Notes: generated by a model from the sequence alone, not told the origin. Shown: positions 27,522-37,142, counted from the first letter of the stretch. The stretch: 64,000 nucleotides of DNA from Pseudomonas sp. SL4(2022) (GCF_026625725.1 NZ_CP113060.1:1432001-1496000), one strand, 5' to 3'. Made by a program: numbers and translations.

Positions 27522-28268
27522 TCAGAGGTTGTGCATCAGCTTGCGCACCCCGGCCACATGCCGGCGGCTGACGATCAGCGCTTCCTCGTTCATCCCCTTG
27601 AGGTACAGCTGGAAGTGCCCAAGCGGCGTACGTTGCAGGCGTTCGATACGCTCGCGAGCGACCAGTGCATTGCGGTGAATGCGCACAAAGCGATCACCAA
27701 ACTCGTCTTCTAAGGCCTTCAGCGGCTCATCCAGCAGCACTTCGCCGCCCGCGTGACGCAGGGTTACGTATTTATGGTCGGCAATAAAGTAGATCACCTG
27801 ATCCAGCGGAATCAGCTCGATGCCTTTGCGGGTGCGTGCACTGATATGGCTGCGCGGGCCGCCACCGCTGTCTACGGCAGGACGGGTCAGGGCGGCGAGT
27901 TGCACACGGTTGGGCCGCTCAGCTTTCTTCAGCGCCTCACTGAGGCTTTCTGCGCGCACCGGTTTGACCAGATAACCCACAGCGCTGACCTGGAAGGCTT
28001 CCAGGGCAAACTCATCATGGGCGGTGCAGAAAATCACGGCGGGTGGTGCTTCGCGCTCACACAGCTTGGCCGCCACCTGCAGCCCATCCAGGCCGGGCAT
28101 GCGGATATCCAGTAACACCACATCCGGCTTCAGGCTGTCGATCAGGCTCAGGGCCTCTTCACCGTTGCTGGCTGCGGGTTCAAGCACACGATAGCCATCG
28201 AGTTCGCCCACCATACGGCTCAGGCGCTCTCGGGCCAGGGGTTCATCATCGACAATCAGGACATTCAT
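27522..28268 (-). CDS. algR: AlgR, LytTR-type response regulator
   Basis: A 248-residue regulator, exactly the P. aeruginosa length. The receiver domain begins MNVLIVDDEPLARERLSRM with the phosphoacceptor Asp54 in VVLLDIRMPG and the conserved lysine in YLVKPV. A LytTR DNA-binding domain follows (SARTRKGIELIPLDQVIYFIADHKYVTL). AlgR controls alginate, twitching motility (fimU-pilE operon), cyanide and other genes in P. aeruginosa. The ATG overlaps the sensor gene by four bases; in-frame sequence further upstream lies inside algZ. Confidence 0.96.
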   Translation of the reverse strand: MNVLIVDDEPLARERLSRMVGELDGYRVLEPAASNGEEALSLIDSLKPDVVLLDIRMPGLDGLQVAAKLCEREAPPAVIFCTAHDEFALEAFQVSAVGYLVKPVRAESLSEALKKAERPNRVQLAALTRPAVDSGGGPRSHISARTRKGIELIPLDQVIYFIADHKYVTLRHAGGEVLLDEPLKALEDEFGDRFVRIHRNALVARERIERLQRTPLGHFQLYLKGMNEEALIVSRRHVAGVRKLMHNL

Positions 28269-29347
28269 AATGCACGGGCTTCCTGCTTGGGTATCGCACA
28301 AGGATAGCGTAGACAAGTGAAGTGGCGTCCGTCACGGCGCTCTACGCTGAGACTGGCTCGCGGCCCGAAAAGTGCCACCAGTCGCGCATCGATATTGGTC
28401 AGCGCCTGGTGTGTACCGCGCGAGGGCGGTGCCTCGCCGAGCTGTTGATATGGATTGCTCACGCACAGCTGGAATACCCCCTCGTGATAACTCGCCTCGA
28501 CCCGCACCAGGCCACCCTCGATACGCGGCTGAATGCCGTAGATCAAGGCGTTTTCCAGTAAGGGCTGCAGCGTCAGTTGTGGAATCGGCAGATCGTCCGG
28601 CACATCGACAATCTCCCACTGCAACTGTAGACGCTCGCCGAGCCGATAGCGCTCAATCGATAAATATCGTTGTGCCAGCTCCAGCTCTTCGCGCCAGGGC
28701 ACCAGGCTGCCGGGCTTGGCCAAGCTGGCGCGGAACAGATCGGACAAATCCAGCACCGCCTGCTCGGCCTTGTAGGGGTCGACCACCACCAGGCTGGCGA
28801 TGCTGTTCAAGCTGTTGAACAGAAAGTGCGGACGAATACGCGCCTGCAGCGACTCGATACGCGCCCGCAACTCGGCCTGCTCCTGCTTGCGCCACTGACT
28901 TTGCAGATAGAAGTAGCGCAGCAGCAGCGCCGACATGATCAGACTGATCAAGGCATGGCGCAGGTACAGGTTGACCTCGCCAGTACGCGGCAACGGCCCG
29001 CCCAGCTCGTAGTAATCCGCCACAGCGGTACAGATCAGACTCAGGGTGACCACAATCGCGCAGCACAAGGCGCCGGCAGTGGCCGCCGGCATGCGCGCCA
29101 TTAACGGGCGCAGGCGGCAGAGCACGGCCGCCGAGAGCAGCACGATCCATTGCACAAACAGCGACGTCAGCGCCAGACGCACCCAGTCGAAGCCTGGCAG
29201 CATCGGTTCGGACAACACCAGCACCAACACCAGCAACTCGGCCAGCAGCACCATGCTCAGCAAGGCTTCTGGCTGGCAGAGTTCGGGCACGAAGAAGTCA
29301 TCGACCAGTGGTGGTTGTTTTTCTGATAAAGCGCTTTTTATTTTCAT
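28265..29347 (-). CDS. algZ: AlgZ (FimS), LytS-type sensor histidine kinase
   Basis: A 360-residue inner-membrane sensor with an N-terminal membrane bundle (about residues 30-155) followed by a His_kinase domain whose phosphoacceptor motif is RIRPHFLFNSLNS. The ATP-binding region is unorthodox, as in P. aeruginosa FimS/AlgZ. I chose the ATG at MKIKSALSEK, because the conserved part starts DDFFVPELCQPEALL shortly after it; the frame stays open 48 codons upstream without family support. It is coupled to algR by a four-base overlap and divergent from argH. Confidence 0.94.
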   Translation of the reverse strand: MKIKSALSEKQPPLVDDFFVPELCQPEALLSMVLLAELLVLVLVLSEPMLPGFDWVRLALTSLFVQWIVLLSAAVLCRLRPLMARMPAATAGALCCAIVVTLSLICTAVADYYELGGPLPRTGEVNLYLRHALISLIMSALLLRYFYLQSQWRKQEQAELRARIESLQARIRPHFLFNSLNSIASLVVVDPYKAEQAVLDLSDLFRASLAKPGSLVPWREELELAQRYLSIERYRLGERLQLQWEIVDVPDDLPIPQLTLQPLLENALIYGIQPRIEGGLVRVEASYHEGVFQLCVSNPYQQLGEAPPSRGTHQALTNIDARLVALFGPRASLSVERRDGRHFTCLRYPCAIPKQEARAL

Positions 29348-29601
29348 CGCCGCAGTTTCCGCGTGAGCCGCGCCAGCAGCAAGATAGACAGCTGCGACCG
29401 GGCAAAATAAAGCACCGAAATGCGCCCGCCGCGATAAAACTGTGAACGGCGCAACATTGCCTCGTTCAAGCCTAGCTGCGACCACCGACAACGTGACGCG
29501 GCGAATTTGCCGGTCAGCCTGTTATTATCGGCGCACTTTTCTGTCTTGCCGGCCGCCCCAGCGCGGCCTGCCCGTTTTAGCGCACCAGCCGAGCGAAGCC
29601 C
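29348..29601. promoter_or_regulatory. algZ / argH divergent promoter region
   Basis: A 254-base region between divergent genes. A TATTAT at 29523-29528 upstream of argH could be a -10 box, but no -35 at proper spacing is convincing. No operator recognised. Confidence 0.3.
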
Positions 29602-30996
29602 ATGAGCACTGAAAAAACCAACCAATCCTGGGGCGGCCGCTTCAGCGAGCCCGTCGATGCCTTTGTTGCCCGCTTTACCGCCTCCGTCGAATTCGACAAG
29701 CGCCTGTATCGCCACGACATCATGGGCTCCATCGCCCACGCCACCATGCTGGCCAAGGTCGGCGTACTGACTGATGCGGAACGCGACGCGATCATCGCCG
29801 GCCTGACGCAGATTCAGGGCGAGATCGAAGCCGGCCAGTTCGACTGGCGCGTCGACCTGGAAGATGTGCACATGAACATCGAAGCGCGTCTGACCGACCG
29901 CATCGGCGTGACCGGTAAAAAACTGCACACCGGGCGCAGCCGTAATGACCAGGTGGCCACCGATATTCGCCTGTGGCTGCGCGACGAAATCGACCTGATC
30001 CTCGGCGAAATCACCCGCCTGCAGCAGGGTTTGCTGGAGCAGGCCGAGCGTGAAGCGGCGACCATCATGCCCGGCTTCACCCACCTGCAAACCGCGCAAC
30101 CGGTGACCTTCGGCCATCACCTGCTGGCCTGGTTTGAGATGCTCAGCCGCGACTACGAGCGCCTGGTCGATTGCCGCAAACGCACCAATCGCATGCCGCT
30201 CGGCAGCGCCGCGCTGGCTGGCACCACCTACCCGATTCAGCGTGAAATCACCGCACAATTGCTGGGTTTCGACGCCGTGGGCGGCAACTCGCTGGACGGC
30301 GTATCGGACCGTGACTTCGCCATCGAATTCTGCGCCGCTGCCTCGCTGGCGATGATGCACCTGTCGCGCTTCTCCGAAGAGTTGGTGCTGTGGACGTCTG
30401 CGCAGTTCCAGTTCATCGACCTGCCGGATCGCTTCTGCACCGGCAGCTCGATCATGCCGCAAAAGAAAAACCCCGACGTCCCCGAGCTGGTTCGCGGCAA
30501 GAGCGGCCGCGTATTCGGCGCACTGATGGGCCTGCTGACCCTGATGAAAGGCCAACCGCTGGCCTACAACAAGGACAACCAGGAAGACAAAGAACCGCTG
30601 TTTGACGCCGCCGACACCCTGCGCGATTCGCTGCGCGCCTTTGCCGACATGATCCCGGCGATCAAGCCCAAGCACGCGATCATGCGTGAAGCGGCGCTGC
30701 GCGGCTTCTCCACCGCCACCGACCTGGCCGACTACCTGGTGCGCAAAGGCCTGCCCTTCCGTGACTGCCACGAAATCGTCGGCCATGCCGTGAAATACGG
30801 CGTGCAGACCGGCAAAGACCTGGCCGAAATGAGCCTAGACGAACTGCGCCAGTTCAGCGAGCAGATCGAGCAGGACGTATTTGCCGTGCTGACCCTGGAA
30901 GGCTCTGTCAACGCCCGCGACCATATCGGCGGCACCGCACCGAACCAAGTGCGTGCAGCTGTTGTGCGCGGCAAGGAACTGCTGGCGACGCGCTGA
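29602..30996 (+). CDS. argH: Argininosuccinate lyase
   Basis: Cleaves argininosuccinate to arginine and fumarate, the last step of arginine synthesis. The 464-residue protein has the fumarase/aspartase superfamily signature [11 protein letters not shown] at 281-291, with catalytic serine 282/283 and base histidine 161 in FTHLQTAQP. The start [14 protein letters not shown] matches family N-termini. It is divergent from algZ, the same arrangement as in P. aeruginosa, and heads a run of small plus-strand genes. Confidence 0.98.
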   Translation: MSTEKTNQSWGGRFSEPVDAFVARFTASVEFDKRLYRHDIMGSIAHATMLAKVGVLTDAERDAIIAGLTQIQGEIEAGQFDWRVDLEDVHMNIEARLTDRIGVTGKKLHTGRSRNDQVATDIRLWLRDEIDLILGEITRLQQGLLEQAEREAATIMPGFTHLQTAQPVTFGHHLLAWFEMLSRDYERLVDCRKRTNRMPLGSAALAGTTYPIQREITAQLLGFDAVGGNSLDGVSDRDFAIEFCAAASLAMMHLSRFSEELVLWTSAQFQFIDLPDRFCTGSSIMPQKKNPDVPELVRGKSGRVFGALMGLLTLMKGQPLAYNKDNQEDKEPLFDAADTLRDSLRAFADMIPAIKPKHAIMREAALRGFSTATDLADYLVRKGLPFRDCHEIVGHAVKYGVQTGKDLAEMSLDELRQFSEQIEQDVFAVLTLEGSVNARDHIGGTAPNQVRAAVVRGKELLATR

Positions 30997-31027
30997 TCGT
31001 CAACTCACCAAGGGAAAGGGATGTCCC

Positions 31028-31270
31028 ATGTTCGAACTGTTGCTACGCGGCCTGTCTGTCCTGGCAGAGGTCGTACTGGAGCTGATTTTCAACTACCTCT
31101 TCTATGCCAGCGGCTGGCTGGCGCTGCGTCTACTGACGCTGGGCCGCTATCCGCGCCTGCCGCTGCGTGTATCCGACCCGATGGACCCGCGCAGTAGCTG
31201 GGTCAGCGCCTTTGGCTTTCTCTGTGTGGTCGGCCTGCCGCTGACTGTCCTAGTTTCTCTCTACGGCTAA
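31028..31270 (+). CDS. Small hydrophobic membrane protein
   Basis: An 80-residue protein with two hydrophobic segments (about residues 1-40 and 55-78). The sequence between them, RYPRLPLRVSDPMDPRSSW, is basic. The family is not recognised. GGGAAAGGG lies ahead of the chosen ATG; extending upstream would overlap argH. It lies 31 bases after argH and 6 before the acetyltransferase gene, so cotranscription is likely. Confidence 0.7.
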   Translation: MFELLLRGLSVLAEVVLELIFNYLFYASGWLALRLLTLGRYPRLPLRVSDPMDPRSSWVSAFGFLCVVGLPLTVLVSLYG

Positions 31271-31276
31271 GTACCC

Positions 31277-31756
31277 ATGTCCCTGCATATCCGCACCGCT
31301 ACTGCCGAAGACGCGGCTCTGATCCTGCGCTTTATCACCGATCTGGCGATCTACGATAACGCCGAGCATGAGGTAAAAACCGATGTGATCGGCATCCAAG
31401 CGAGCCTGTTCGGCCCGAACAGTAACGTCCATGCACTGATTTGCGAGCATGAGGGCCAGCCCATCGGCTATGCGGTGTACTTTTTCAACTATTCGACCTG
31501 GCTGGGCAAGCACGGGCTGTACCTGGAAGACCTCTACGTCAGCCCGGAAAAACGCGGCGCGGGCGCGGGCAAAGCCCTGCTACGGCATCTGGCGCAACTG
31601 GCAGTGGCCAAGGACTGTGGCCGTTTCGAGTGGATCGTGCTGGACTGGAACCAACCAGCCATTGAGTTCTACCAAGCGTTTGGCGCCCGCCCGCAGGACG
31701 AATCGACCACCTACCGCCTTACCGGCCAAGCCCTGCTGGATTTTGCCCAGGGCTGA
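31277..31756 (+). CDS. GNAT-family N-acetyltransferase
   Basis: A 159-residue acetyl-CoA-dependent acetyltransferase. The GNAT motif A is VSPEKRGAGAGKALLRHLAQLA (residues about 90-111), preceded by KHGLYLEDLY and followed by FEWIVLDWNQPAIEFYQAFGA, the motif B region. The pattern fits the spermidine/spermine or diamine acetyltransferase-like branch, but the substrate is not certain. It sits between a small membrane protein gene and an acidic hypothetical protein gene on the same strand. Confidence 0.92.
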   Translation: MSLHIRTATAEDAALILRFITDLAIYDNAEHEVKTDVIGIQASLFGPNSNVHALICEHEGQPIGYAVYFFNYSTWLGKHGLYLEDLYVSPEKRGAGAGKALLRHLAQLAVAKDCGRFEWIVLDWNQPAIEFYQAFGARPQDESTTYRLTGQALLDFAQG

Positions 31757-31780
31757 AACCGCCATCTACCGGAGTCGCGC

Positions 31781-32047
31781 ATGAGCGAGCAAGAAGACGA
31801 AGATTTTGCCCAGGACACCCTGACCCAGGCGATCGAAAACCAGCTGGAGGCCGGCGAACCGGCCTTTGTCCAGGCGGTGCTGAACAAGCTGACGCTGGTC
31901 GGTTATGAACGCGACGAGATCCTTGAACTGATGGCCTTGGTGCTGGCCGATGAAATCGACGTCATGCTGCGCGATGACCGTCCCTTTGACCTGGCCCGCT
32001 ATGAACACGGCCTGCGCGCGCTGCCTGAACTGCCGAACACCGACTAA
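31781..32047 (+). CDS. Hypothetical acidic protein
   Basis: An 88-residue, strongly acidic, helical protein (MSEQEDEDFAQDTLTQAIEN). No known domain is recognised. GGAG precedes the ATG, the frame is clean and it lies 24 bases after the acetyltransferase gene on the same strand. It is likely a genuine conserved Pseudomonas gene of unknown function. Confidence 0.7.
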   Translation: MSEQEDEDFAQDTLTQAIENQLEAGEPAFVQAVLNKLTLVGYERDEILELMALVLADEIDVMLRDDRPFDLARYEHGLRALPELPNTD

Positions 32048-32143
32048 GACACCACACAGGGCCGACCCGCCGGGGCAAAAATCGGCAGGCTGTGGCGCCC
32101 GGACTACACTGCAGGGCAGCCATAACAACAACACGGAGTCGCC

Positions 32144-32398
32144 ATGAAAGCTTTTACTTCCGACCTGATCGATGAGCTGGAAATCCTCGCCCTGTATAAC
32201 CTGAGCAATCATCAGGAAGGACTCAAGGTACATAACAACGCATCGTTCAAGGCACAGGGCGCAATTACCCGCCTGCATGAGAAGGGACTGATCAGCGAAC
32301 CCGATGGCGGCTATCTGACCAGCCTGGGCATTGATGCCGCTGAACACGCCCAGGGGCTACTGACGATCCTGACCCCCAAACAGACCCTGCTCACCTGA
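32144..32398 (+). CDS. TIGR02647 family protein
   Basis: An 84-residue protein matching the TIGR02647 family, seen mainly in Pseudomonas and relatives. The sequence has winged-helix-like character (LEILALYNLSNHQEGLKV..., ITRLHEKGLISEPDGGYLTSLGIDAAE), suggesting a small DNA-binding or adaptor protein, but no function is assigned. CGGAG precedes the ATG. It lies 96 bases after the acidic protein gene. Confidence 0.8.
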   Translation: MKAFTSDLIDELEILALYNLSNHQEGLKVHNNASFKAQGAITRLHEKGLISEPDGGYLTSLGIDAAEHAQGLLTILTPKQTLLT

Positions 32399-32616
32399 CC
32401 CACTCCCTTGCCGGGCAATACCGCAACAGATACCGCACAGCCCGGCGACAAAACCCGTAAAGCCATCATAACTGCCCCCATGCAGGCCGCCCGGAGCCCC
32501 GTGCCGAGCGGCCTGCATGCAACCTGCCGATTACATTGCAAAAGCGCGGCAGACACGCAACAACAGGTTCCAAGAGACGAGGCAACTGATAGGCTTGCCT
32601 TACCCTCGCAGCGAGC
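32399..32616 (+). promoter_or_regulatory. cyaA upstream region
   Basis: A 218-base gene-free stretch that must carry the cyaA promoter. No clear CRP/Vfr-type site or promoter boxes could be identified by eye. Confidence 0.3.
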
Positions 32617-35544
32617 ATGAGCATGACGCGTACCCAGGAAATCCGCCCGGACATTGACGACGGTATCGACCGCAAGGTCCTGACCCAGCTGCGCGCACGC
32701 TTCCTCAAACTCAACGAAAGTCGTCTGCAGCGTGCCATGCAGGCACTGTCGACACGCCAGCAGGTGGTCCTGCGCCTGCTGCCGCTACTGTTTCATGTGA
32801 ATCACCCCCTGTTACCCGGCTATGTCTCAGGGCTGACGCCTGCAGGTCTCAGTGGCTTCGAACCGGACGACGAGTTGCTGGCTGAGGCCCAGCGCCTGAC
32901 CCGCTCATTCGCCTACAAGCCCTATCGCGGCAAGCAATCCTTGCCGATCCACGGACTGTTTCTGATGGGCAGCCTGGGCACCGTAGCCCAGGCCGAACAG
33001 AGTGACATGGACCTGTGGGTCTGCCACGCCAGCGACCTGAGCCCACAGCAGCTGCATGAGCTGAACAAGAAATGCGCACTGCTGGAAAGCTGGGCGGCCA
33101 CCTTCGGCGCCGAAGCACATTTCTTCCTGATCGACCCGGCACGCTTCACCCAAGGCGAGCGCGAGGCGCAGCTGACCTCAGACGACTGCGGCACCACCCA
33201 GCACTACCTGCTGCTTGACGAGTTCTACCGCACTGCCATTTGGCTCGGCGGGCGCACGCCGCTGTGGTGGTTGGTGCCGGTGTATGAAGAGCCGCGTTAC
33301 CAGCACTACACCAGCACCTTGTTGGCCAAGCGTTTTATCCGCGCCGAGGACGTGCTCGACCTCGGCCACCTGGCGCGCATTCCGCCAGAAGAGTTTATCG
33401 GCGCTGGCATGTGGCAGCTGTTCAAGGGCATCGAGTCACCCTACAAATCCGTGCTCAAGCTGCTGCTTACCGAGGTCTATGCCAGTGAACACCCCAAGGT
33501 CGAATGCCTGTCGCTGCGTTTCAAGCAGGCGGTGTTCGCCAATCGCCTGGACGTCGATGAGCTCGACCCCTATATCGTGGTCTACCGGCGCCTGGAGGAA
33601 TACCTCAAGGCCCGGGGCGAGTCTGAGCGTCTGGAGCTGATCCGCCGCTGCCTGTACCTTAAGGTCGATAAAAAACTCAGCCGCCCGCCACGCAATAACC
33701 GCAAAAGCTGGCAACGCCTGCTGCTGGAGCGCCTGACCCGCGACTGGAACTGGGACAGCCGCCAACTGGCGATGCTCGACAGCCGCAGCCAGTGGAAGGT
33801 GCGCCAGGTCAGCGCCGAACGGCGCATGCTGGTTAACGAGCTGACCTACAGCTACCGCTTTCTCTCCGAATTTGCCCGTAGCGAACATGCCGGCAGCTCG
33901 CTTAACAGCCGTGATCTGGGCATCCTCGGTCGCCGCCTGTATGCCGCCTTCGAGCGCAAGGCTGGCAAGATTGAGTTCATCAACCCCGGCATTGCCCCAG
34001 ACCTCGCCGAAGACATTCTGACCCTGGCCCAGAGCCCCAGTGCAGAAGATCCGAACGAGAGCCTCTGGGCACTCTACAGTGGCAGCCTCAGCGCTCAGGA
34101 TCTGGAAGATTTCTCACCGCTCAAACGCTCACGCGAGTTGATCGAACTGCTCGCCTGGTGCCAACGCAATGGCGTGATTGACAGCAGCACACGCCTGTCT
34201 TTGCACCCTGGCAACAGCGACCTTACCGAGTTCGAACTTGCAAACCTGCTCAGCAGCCTGCAGCAGGTCGTGCCACTGCCCTTGCCCGCCGTGGATGAAA
34301 GCGCTCTGCTCAGCGCCAGCGTGCCTGGCGAGGTGCTGCTACTGGTCAACGTCGGCGTCGATCCGCTCAAGCAGTACAGCCAGATGAATATGCACATGAC
34401 CACTGGCAGGACTGACGCCCTGGGCTATTCGGGGGTCCGCGAGAACCTGATCCTGACCATTGACCAGGTCACCCTCAACAGCTGGAACGAACTGTTGGTC
34501 AGTCGCTACGACGGCCCGCATGCGCTGCTCGATTGCCTGCGCGATTTTCTTAACAACCTGCCCAGCAATGGGCGCAAGCCCAACCTGCAAGTTCGCTGTT
34601 TCTGTCGTAATCGTGCCACGGCGATTGCCGAGCGGGTTGAAGAGCTGTTCCGCGAAACCCTCGGCAGTTTCAGCAGCGAGCAGGCCAACCGCTACCTGCT
34701 ACAGATCAAGCAGCAGTATCACCTGCTCGAGCTGAAACCGGGTCACGTCAGCCACACCAGCCTGAAAGACCTGCCCGCACTGATCGAACACCTGGGCGAG
34801 GAACTGCCCGGCTACAGTGAGCTGCACCTGGACCGCAGCGCCCTGGAAGGCGAGGATTTGGCCCTGATTCTGCCCGTGGGCAGACCCCAGTGCATTCAAG
34901 TGTTCTACCGACTGAACGAAGCCAATGCCCTGGCCGAACTCAGCGTGCTTGATGAACATAACGCCCTGTGGCGCCAACAGATGCCATACCGCGATGAGCA
35001 AAGCCTGCTGACCCCGCTGCAACGCTTTCTGCAGTCGGTGCTGTACCGGCGCAATGCCCTGTTGCCGCTGGATAATCTGCCAGCTCATCAGCCACTGGAT
35101 ATCCTGTATTACCAGGTGCTGCCCGATGCCCCGCTGCGCCCTCAGCGCCTGGAGCGCAGGCCGCCGCCACTGTCGCCCATCAGCCACCCGTTCTATGACG
35201 TACAGGCCATCGTCGAGCCGGCGGATGGCCATCGCATGTCTAGCGGGGAGAACTTTGATCTCACTCCGCGACGCAGCACCAGCACGCTGGGACAAAAGCG
35301 CTCACACGTTACCCTGTACTGCAACCACCGCGAGTTCTCCGAACTGGAATATGCCGGCGATCTGTTCGCTGCCGTCGCTCAGCACATTCTCGCGCAGCGC
35401 CGCGATGGCGCACGCTACCCGTGTTACATCACCGACCTTGACCTGTCGGCAGTTCTGGGGGATGGGCATATGCAAAGTGTGCATTACCTGCGCTACAAGA
35501 GCCGCCTGGAGGCGGCGCTCAATCAGGCTCTGCAACTGGCCTGA
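32617..35544 (+). CDS. cyaA: Class I adenylate cyclase
   Basis: Makes cyclic AMP from ATP. The 975-residue protein carries the class I nucleotidyltransferase signature MGSLGTVAQAEQSDMDLWVC with G118, S119 and metal-binding aspartates 130 and 132. A long C-terminal regulatory region follows, as in enterobacterial CyaA. Two ATGs two codons apart (MSMTRTQ) are possible starts; the second matches P. aeruginosa better. In P. aeruginosa CyaA is the minor contributor to cAMP beside CyaB, and cAMP acts through Vfr. It is convergent with the lipase-like gene, one base apart. Confidence 0.97.
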   Translation: MSMTRTQEIRPDIDDGIDRKVLTQLRARFLKLNESRLQRAMQALSTRQQVVLRLLPLLFHVNHPLLPGYVSGLTPAGLSGFEPDDELLAEAQRLTRSFAYKPYRGKQSLPIHGLFLMGSLGTVAQAEQSDMDLWVCHASDLSPQQLHELNKKCALLESWAATFGAEAHFFLIDPARFTQGEREAQLTSDDCGTTQHYLLLDEFYRTAIWLGGRTPLWWLVPVYEEPRYQHYTSTLLAKRFIRAEDVLDLGHLARIPPEEFIGAGMWQLFKGIESPYKSVLKLLLTEVYASEHPKVECLSLRFKQAVFANRLDVDELDPYIVVYRRLEEYLKARGESERLELIRRCLYLKVDKKLSRPPRNNRKSWQRLLLERLTRDWNWDSRQLAMLDSRSQWKVRQVSAERRMLVNELTYSYRFLSEFARSEHAGSSLNSRDLGILGRRLYAAFERKAGKIEFINPGIAPDLAEDILTLAQSPSAEDPNESLWALYSGSLSAQDLEDFSPLKRSRELIELLAWCQRNGVIDSSTRLSLHPGNSDLTEFELANLLSSLQQVVPLPLPAVDESALLSASVPGEVLLLVNVGVDPLKQYSQMNMHMTTGRTDALGYSGVRENLILTIDQVTLNSWNELLVSRYDGPHALLDCLRDFLNNLPSNGRKPNLQVRCFCRNRATAIAERVEELFRETLGSFSSEQANRYLLQIKQQYHLLELKPGHVSHTSLKDLPALIEHLGEELPGYSELHLDRSALEGEDLALILPVGRPQCIQVFYRLNEANALAELSVLDEHNALWRQQMPYRDEQSLLTPLQRFLQSVLYRRNALLPLDNLPAHQPLDILYYQVLPDAPLRPQRLERRPPPLSPISHPFYDVQAIVEPADGHRMSSGENFDLTPRRSTSTLGQKRSHVTLYCNHREFSELEYAGDLFAAVAQHILAQRRDGARYPCYITDLDLSAVLGDGHMQSVHYLRYKSRLEAALNQALQLA

Positions 35545-35545
35545 T

Positions 35546-36346
35546 TCAGCTGCGCATCGGTGCCTGCGGATTCTGTAGGGCATACAGGTAGCTATCGGCC
35601 AGGCTGTGATTGGCAGCCACTGAGGCGTAGCTGGCGCTGAAGGTTACCGCCAGCCCAAGGTGTTGATACTGCCACCTGCCGGTCACACCTGGCGGCACTT
35701 GCGGCACCAGATCACTGTCATTCACCACACGGAAGGTCGGCACCTGTAGCCCGTTGTAATGCGCGGCGAAATCCGGGGCGGCCAGGCGCGGGCTGGCAAA
35801 GCTGTAGTGCTGCAGGGGCAAGTCCGGCCAGCGTTCACGCAGATCCAGCACAGCCAGGCTGGAGAGCGCACCACCCAGGCTGTGTGCACACACCCAGAGT
35901 GGCCCGCTGGGCTGCTGAGTAGCTACGGCCTGCAAGGCCTGGTCGCGCAGTGATGCATAGAGTCTGAGAAAGCCGTCATGCACATGACCCAGGCCAGCCT
36001 GCCAAGGATAGGCGCACTGGTCGACTTCCAGATCGTCCAGCCAGTCTTGCGCGCTTTCAGTACCGCGAAACACCAGATAGACCTCGCCCTGCGGGTCACG
36101 CGCGACAAAGCCAAAGGGCTCCGACTCATTAAGAAAGTGCAAATCATTGAGCAGGCTCCAGATCGGCGCACCAAAACGCCAGCCTGGCAGCGATGGTGGT
36201 TGCCAGGTAAACGCATCTGGCTGTCTCGGCCGCCGCTGGTTCAACCACTGTTGGTACTGGTCATAGGCGGCGTTCACCAGCTGAGCACACAGCACGGCTC
36301 TGGGCAGGTCGAACGCCTGCGGAAAATACAACGCTAGACTCGACAT
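35546..36346 (-). CDS. Class 3 lipase-like alpha/beta hydrolase
   Basis: A 266-residue lipase family 3 protein. The nucleophile elbow is AHSLGGA with serine 156, the oxyanion region FRGTESAQDWLDDL is at about 93-106, an acidic residue lies in NDSDLVP (210-212), and the final histidine is probable at ANHSLADSY. No signal peptide is visible, so it is probably cytoplasmic or released atypically. The substrate, likely a lipid ester, is unknown. It is convergent with cyaA and upstream of rnk. Confidence 0.85.
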   Translation of the reverse strand: MSSLALYFPQAFDLPRAVLCAQLVNAAYDQYQQWLNQRRPRQPDAFTWQPPSLPGWRFGAPIWSLLNDLHFLNESEPFGFVARDPQGEVYLVFRGTESAQDWLDDLEVDQCAYPWQAGLGHVHDGFLRLYASLRDQALQAVATQQPSGPLWVCAHSLGGALSSLAVLDLRERWPDLPLQHYSFASPRLAAPDFAAHYNGLQVPTFRVVNDSDLVPQVPPGVTGRWQYQHLGLAVTFSASYASVAANHSLADSYLYALQNPQAPMRS

Positions 36347-36406
36347 ACGGCCTCCTTGCCAAAATTGACTGACTCTGACTCTAGTCGGTTGCGCGCCCCC
36401 TGCACG

Positions 36407-36817
36407 CTAGGCCCGCGTGTACTCACCCGCCGCTTCCGGCTGATATTCCACCGCCAGCAGGGTGAGTTTGAGCACCTTACCGTTGGGCGCCGTCCAGTCA
36501 ATGTGCTGACCGACCGACAGGCCCAACAAGGCACTGCCCACAGGCGCCAGGATGCTCACGGTGCCATCCTGACCCGCATCCTGCGGATACACCAGCGTCA
36601 GGTGATAATCCTTGCCGCTGCTCTCCTCGCGGCAGTGCACGCGCGAGTTCATGGTCACCACACCGGCCGGCACTTCGTCATGGCCCACCACCTCAGCGCG
36701 GTCCAGTTCGGCCTGCAAGGCTTGAGCGCCGGGACCGAAGTCCTCCAGGCTGTCGAGCAGGTTTTCCAGGCGCTGCAGGTCAAGGCGAGTAATGGTGAGT
36801 GAAGGTGCGCTGGTCAT
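36407..36817 (-). CDS. rnk: Rnk, regulator of nucleoside diphosphate kinase
   Basis: A 136-residue GreA/GreB-like protein: a short N-terminal coiled coil (LDLQRLENLLDSLEDFGPGAQALQAELDRAEV) and a C-terminal FKBP-like domain (VTMNSRVHCREESSGKDYHLTLVYP, GSALLGLSVGQHIDW). Rnk binds RNA polymerase in the secondary channel region and was first found as a suppressor of algQ defects in P. aeruginosa, raising nucleoside diphosphate kinase levels. The position near cyaA and cyaY matches P. aeruginosa. Confidence 0.95.
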   Translation of the reverse strand: MTSAPSLTITRLDLQRLENLLDSLEDFGPGAQALQAELDRAEVVGHDEVPAGVVTMNSRVHCREESSGKDYHLTLVYPQDAGQDGTVSILAPVGSALLGLSVGQHIDWTAPNGKVLKLTLLAVEYQPEAAGEYTRA

Positions 36818-36853
36818 GGTGCGGTTCTATCTCCTTTACGGATGCTGAAAAAA

Positions 36854-36883
36854 GCAAAACCCCATCACGAAGATGGGGTTTTG
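36854..36883 (-). terminator. Terminator after the cyaY-DUF1289 unit
   Basis: GCAAAACCCCATC and GATGGGGTTTTGC form a near-perfect hairpin, followed on the minus strand by a T run. It separates the DUF1289 gene from rnk. Confidence 0.88.
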
Positions 36884-36935
36884 CAAGACGTGGGCTGACC
36901 GTACCACAGCCACTCAAATAAACAAGACCGCCCGG

Positions 36936-37142
36936 TCAAACCATGCCGTTACGCTGCTGCAGACGTACCTCGGCCGCCGCGCAGATCGCGCGCTGGCGCG
37001 GCGCGTCGACTCTGCTCCAGTCGAGAATCTCTTGCAGCGTGCGGCCACAACCCAGGCAGATATCCTGAGCGTCCAGACAACACTGGCGACGGCAGGGCGA
37101 TAGGACCTGTCCGCCGGCAGGCTCAGAGCTCTTCGAACTCAA
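36936..37142 (-). CDS. Small DUF1289 cysteine-rich protein
   Basis: About 68 residues ending in the DUF1289 pattern: SPCRRQCCLDAQDICLGCGRTLQEILDW, with five cysteines that resemble a metal or iron-sulphur ligand set, then a basic helical tail. No ATG lies between this domain and the cyaY stop. The best candidate is a TTG inside the last codons of cyaY, about 20 bases before the cyaY stop; a GTG nine bases upstream is also possible. The start is therefore uncertain, the domain is not. Cotranscribed with cyaY. Confidence 0.75.
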   Translation of the reverse strand: MSSKSSEPAGGQVLSPCRRQCCLDAQDICLGCGRTLQEILDWSRVDAPRQRAICAAAEVRLQQRNGMV

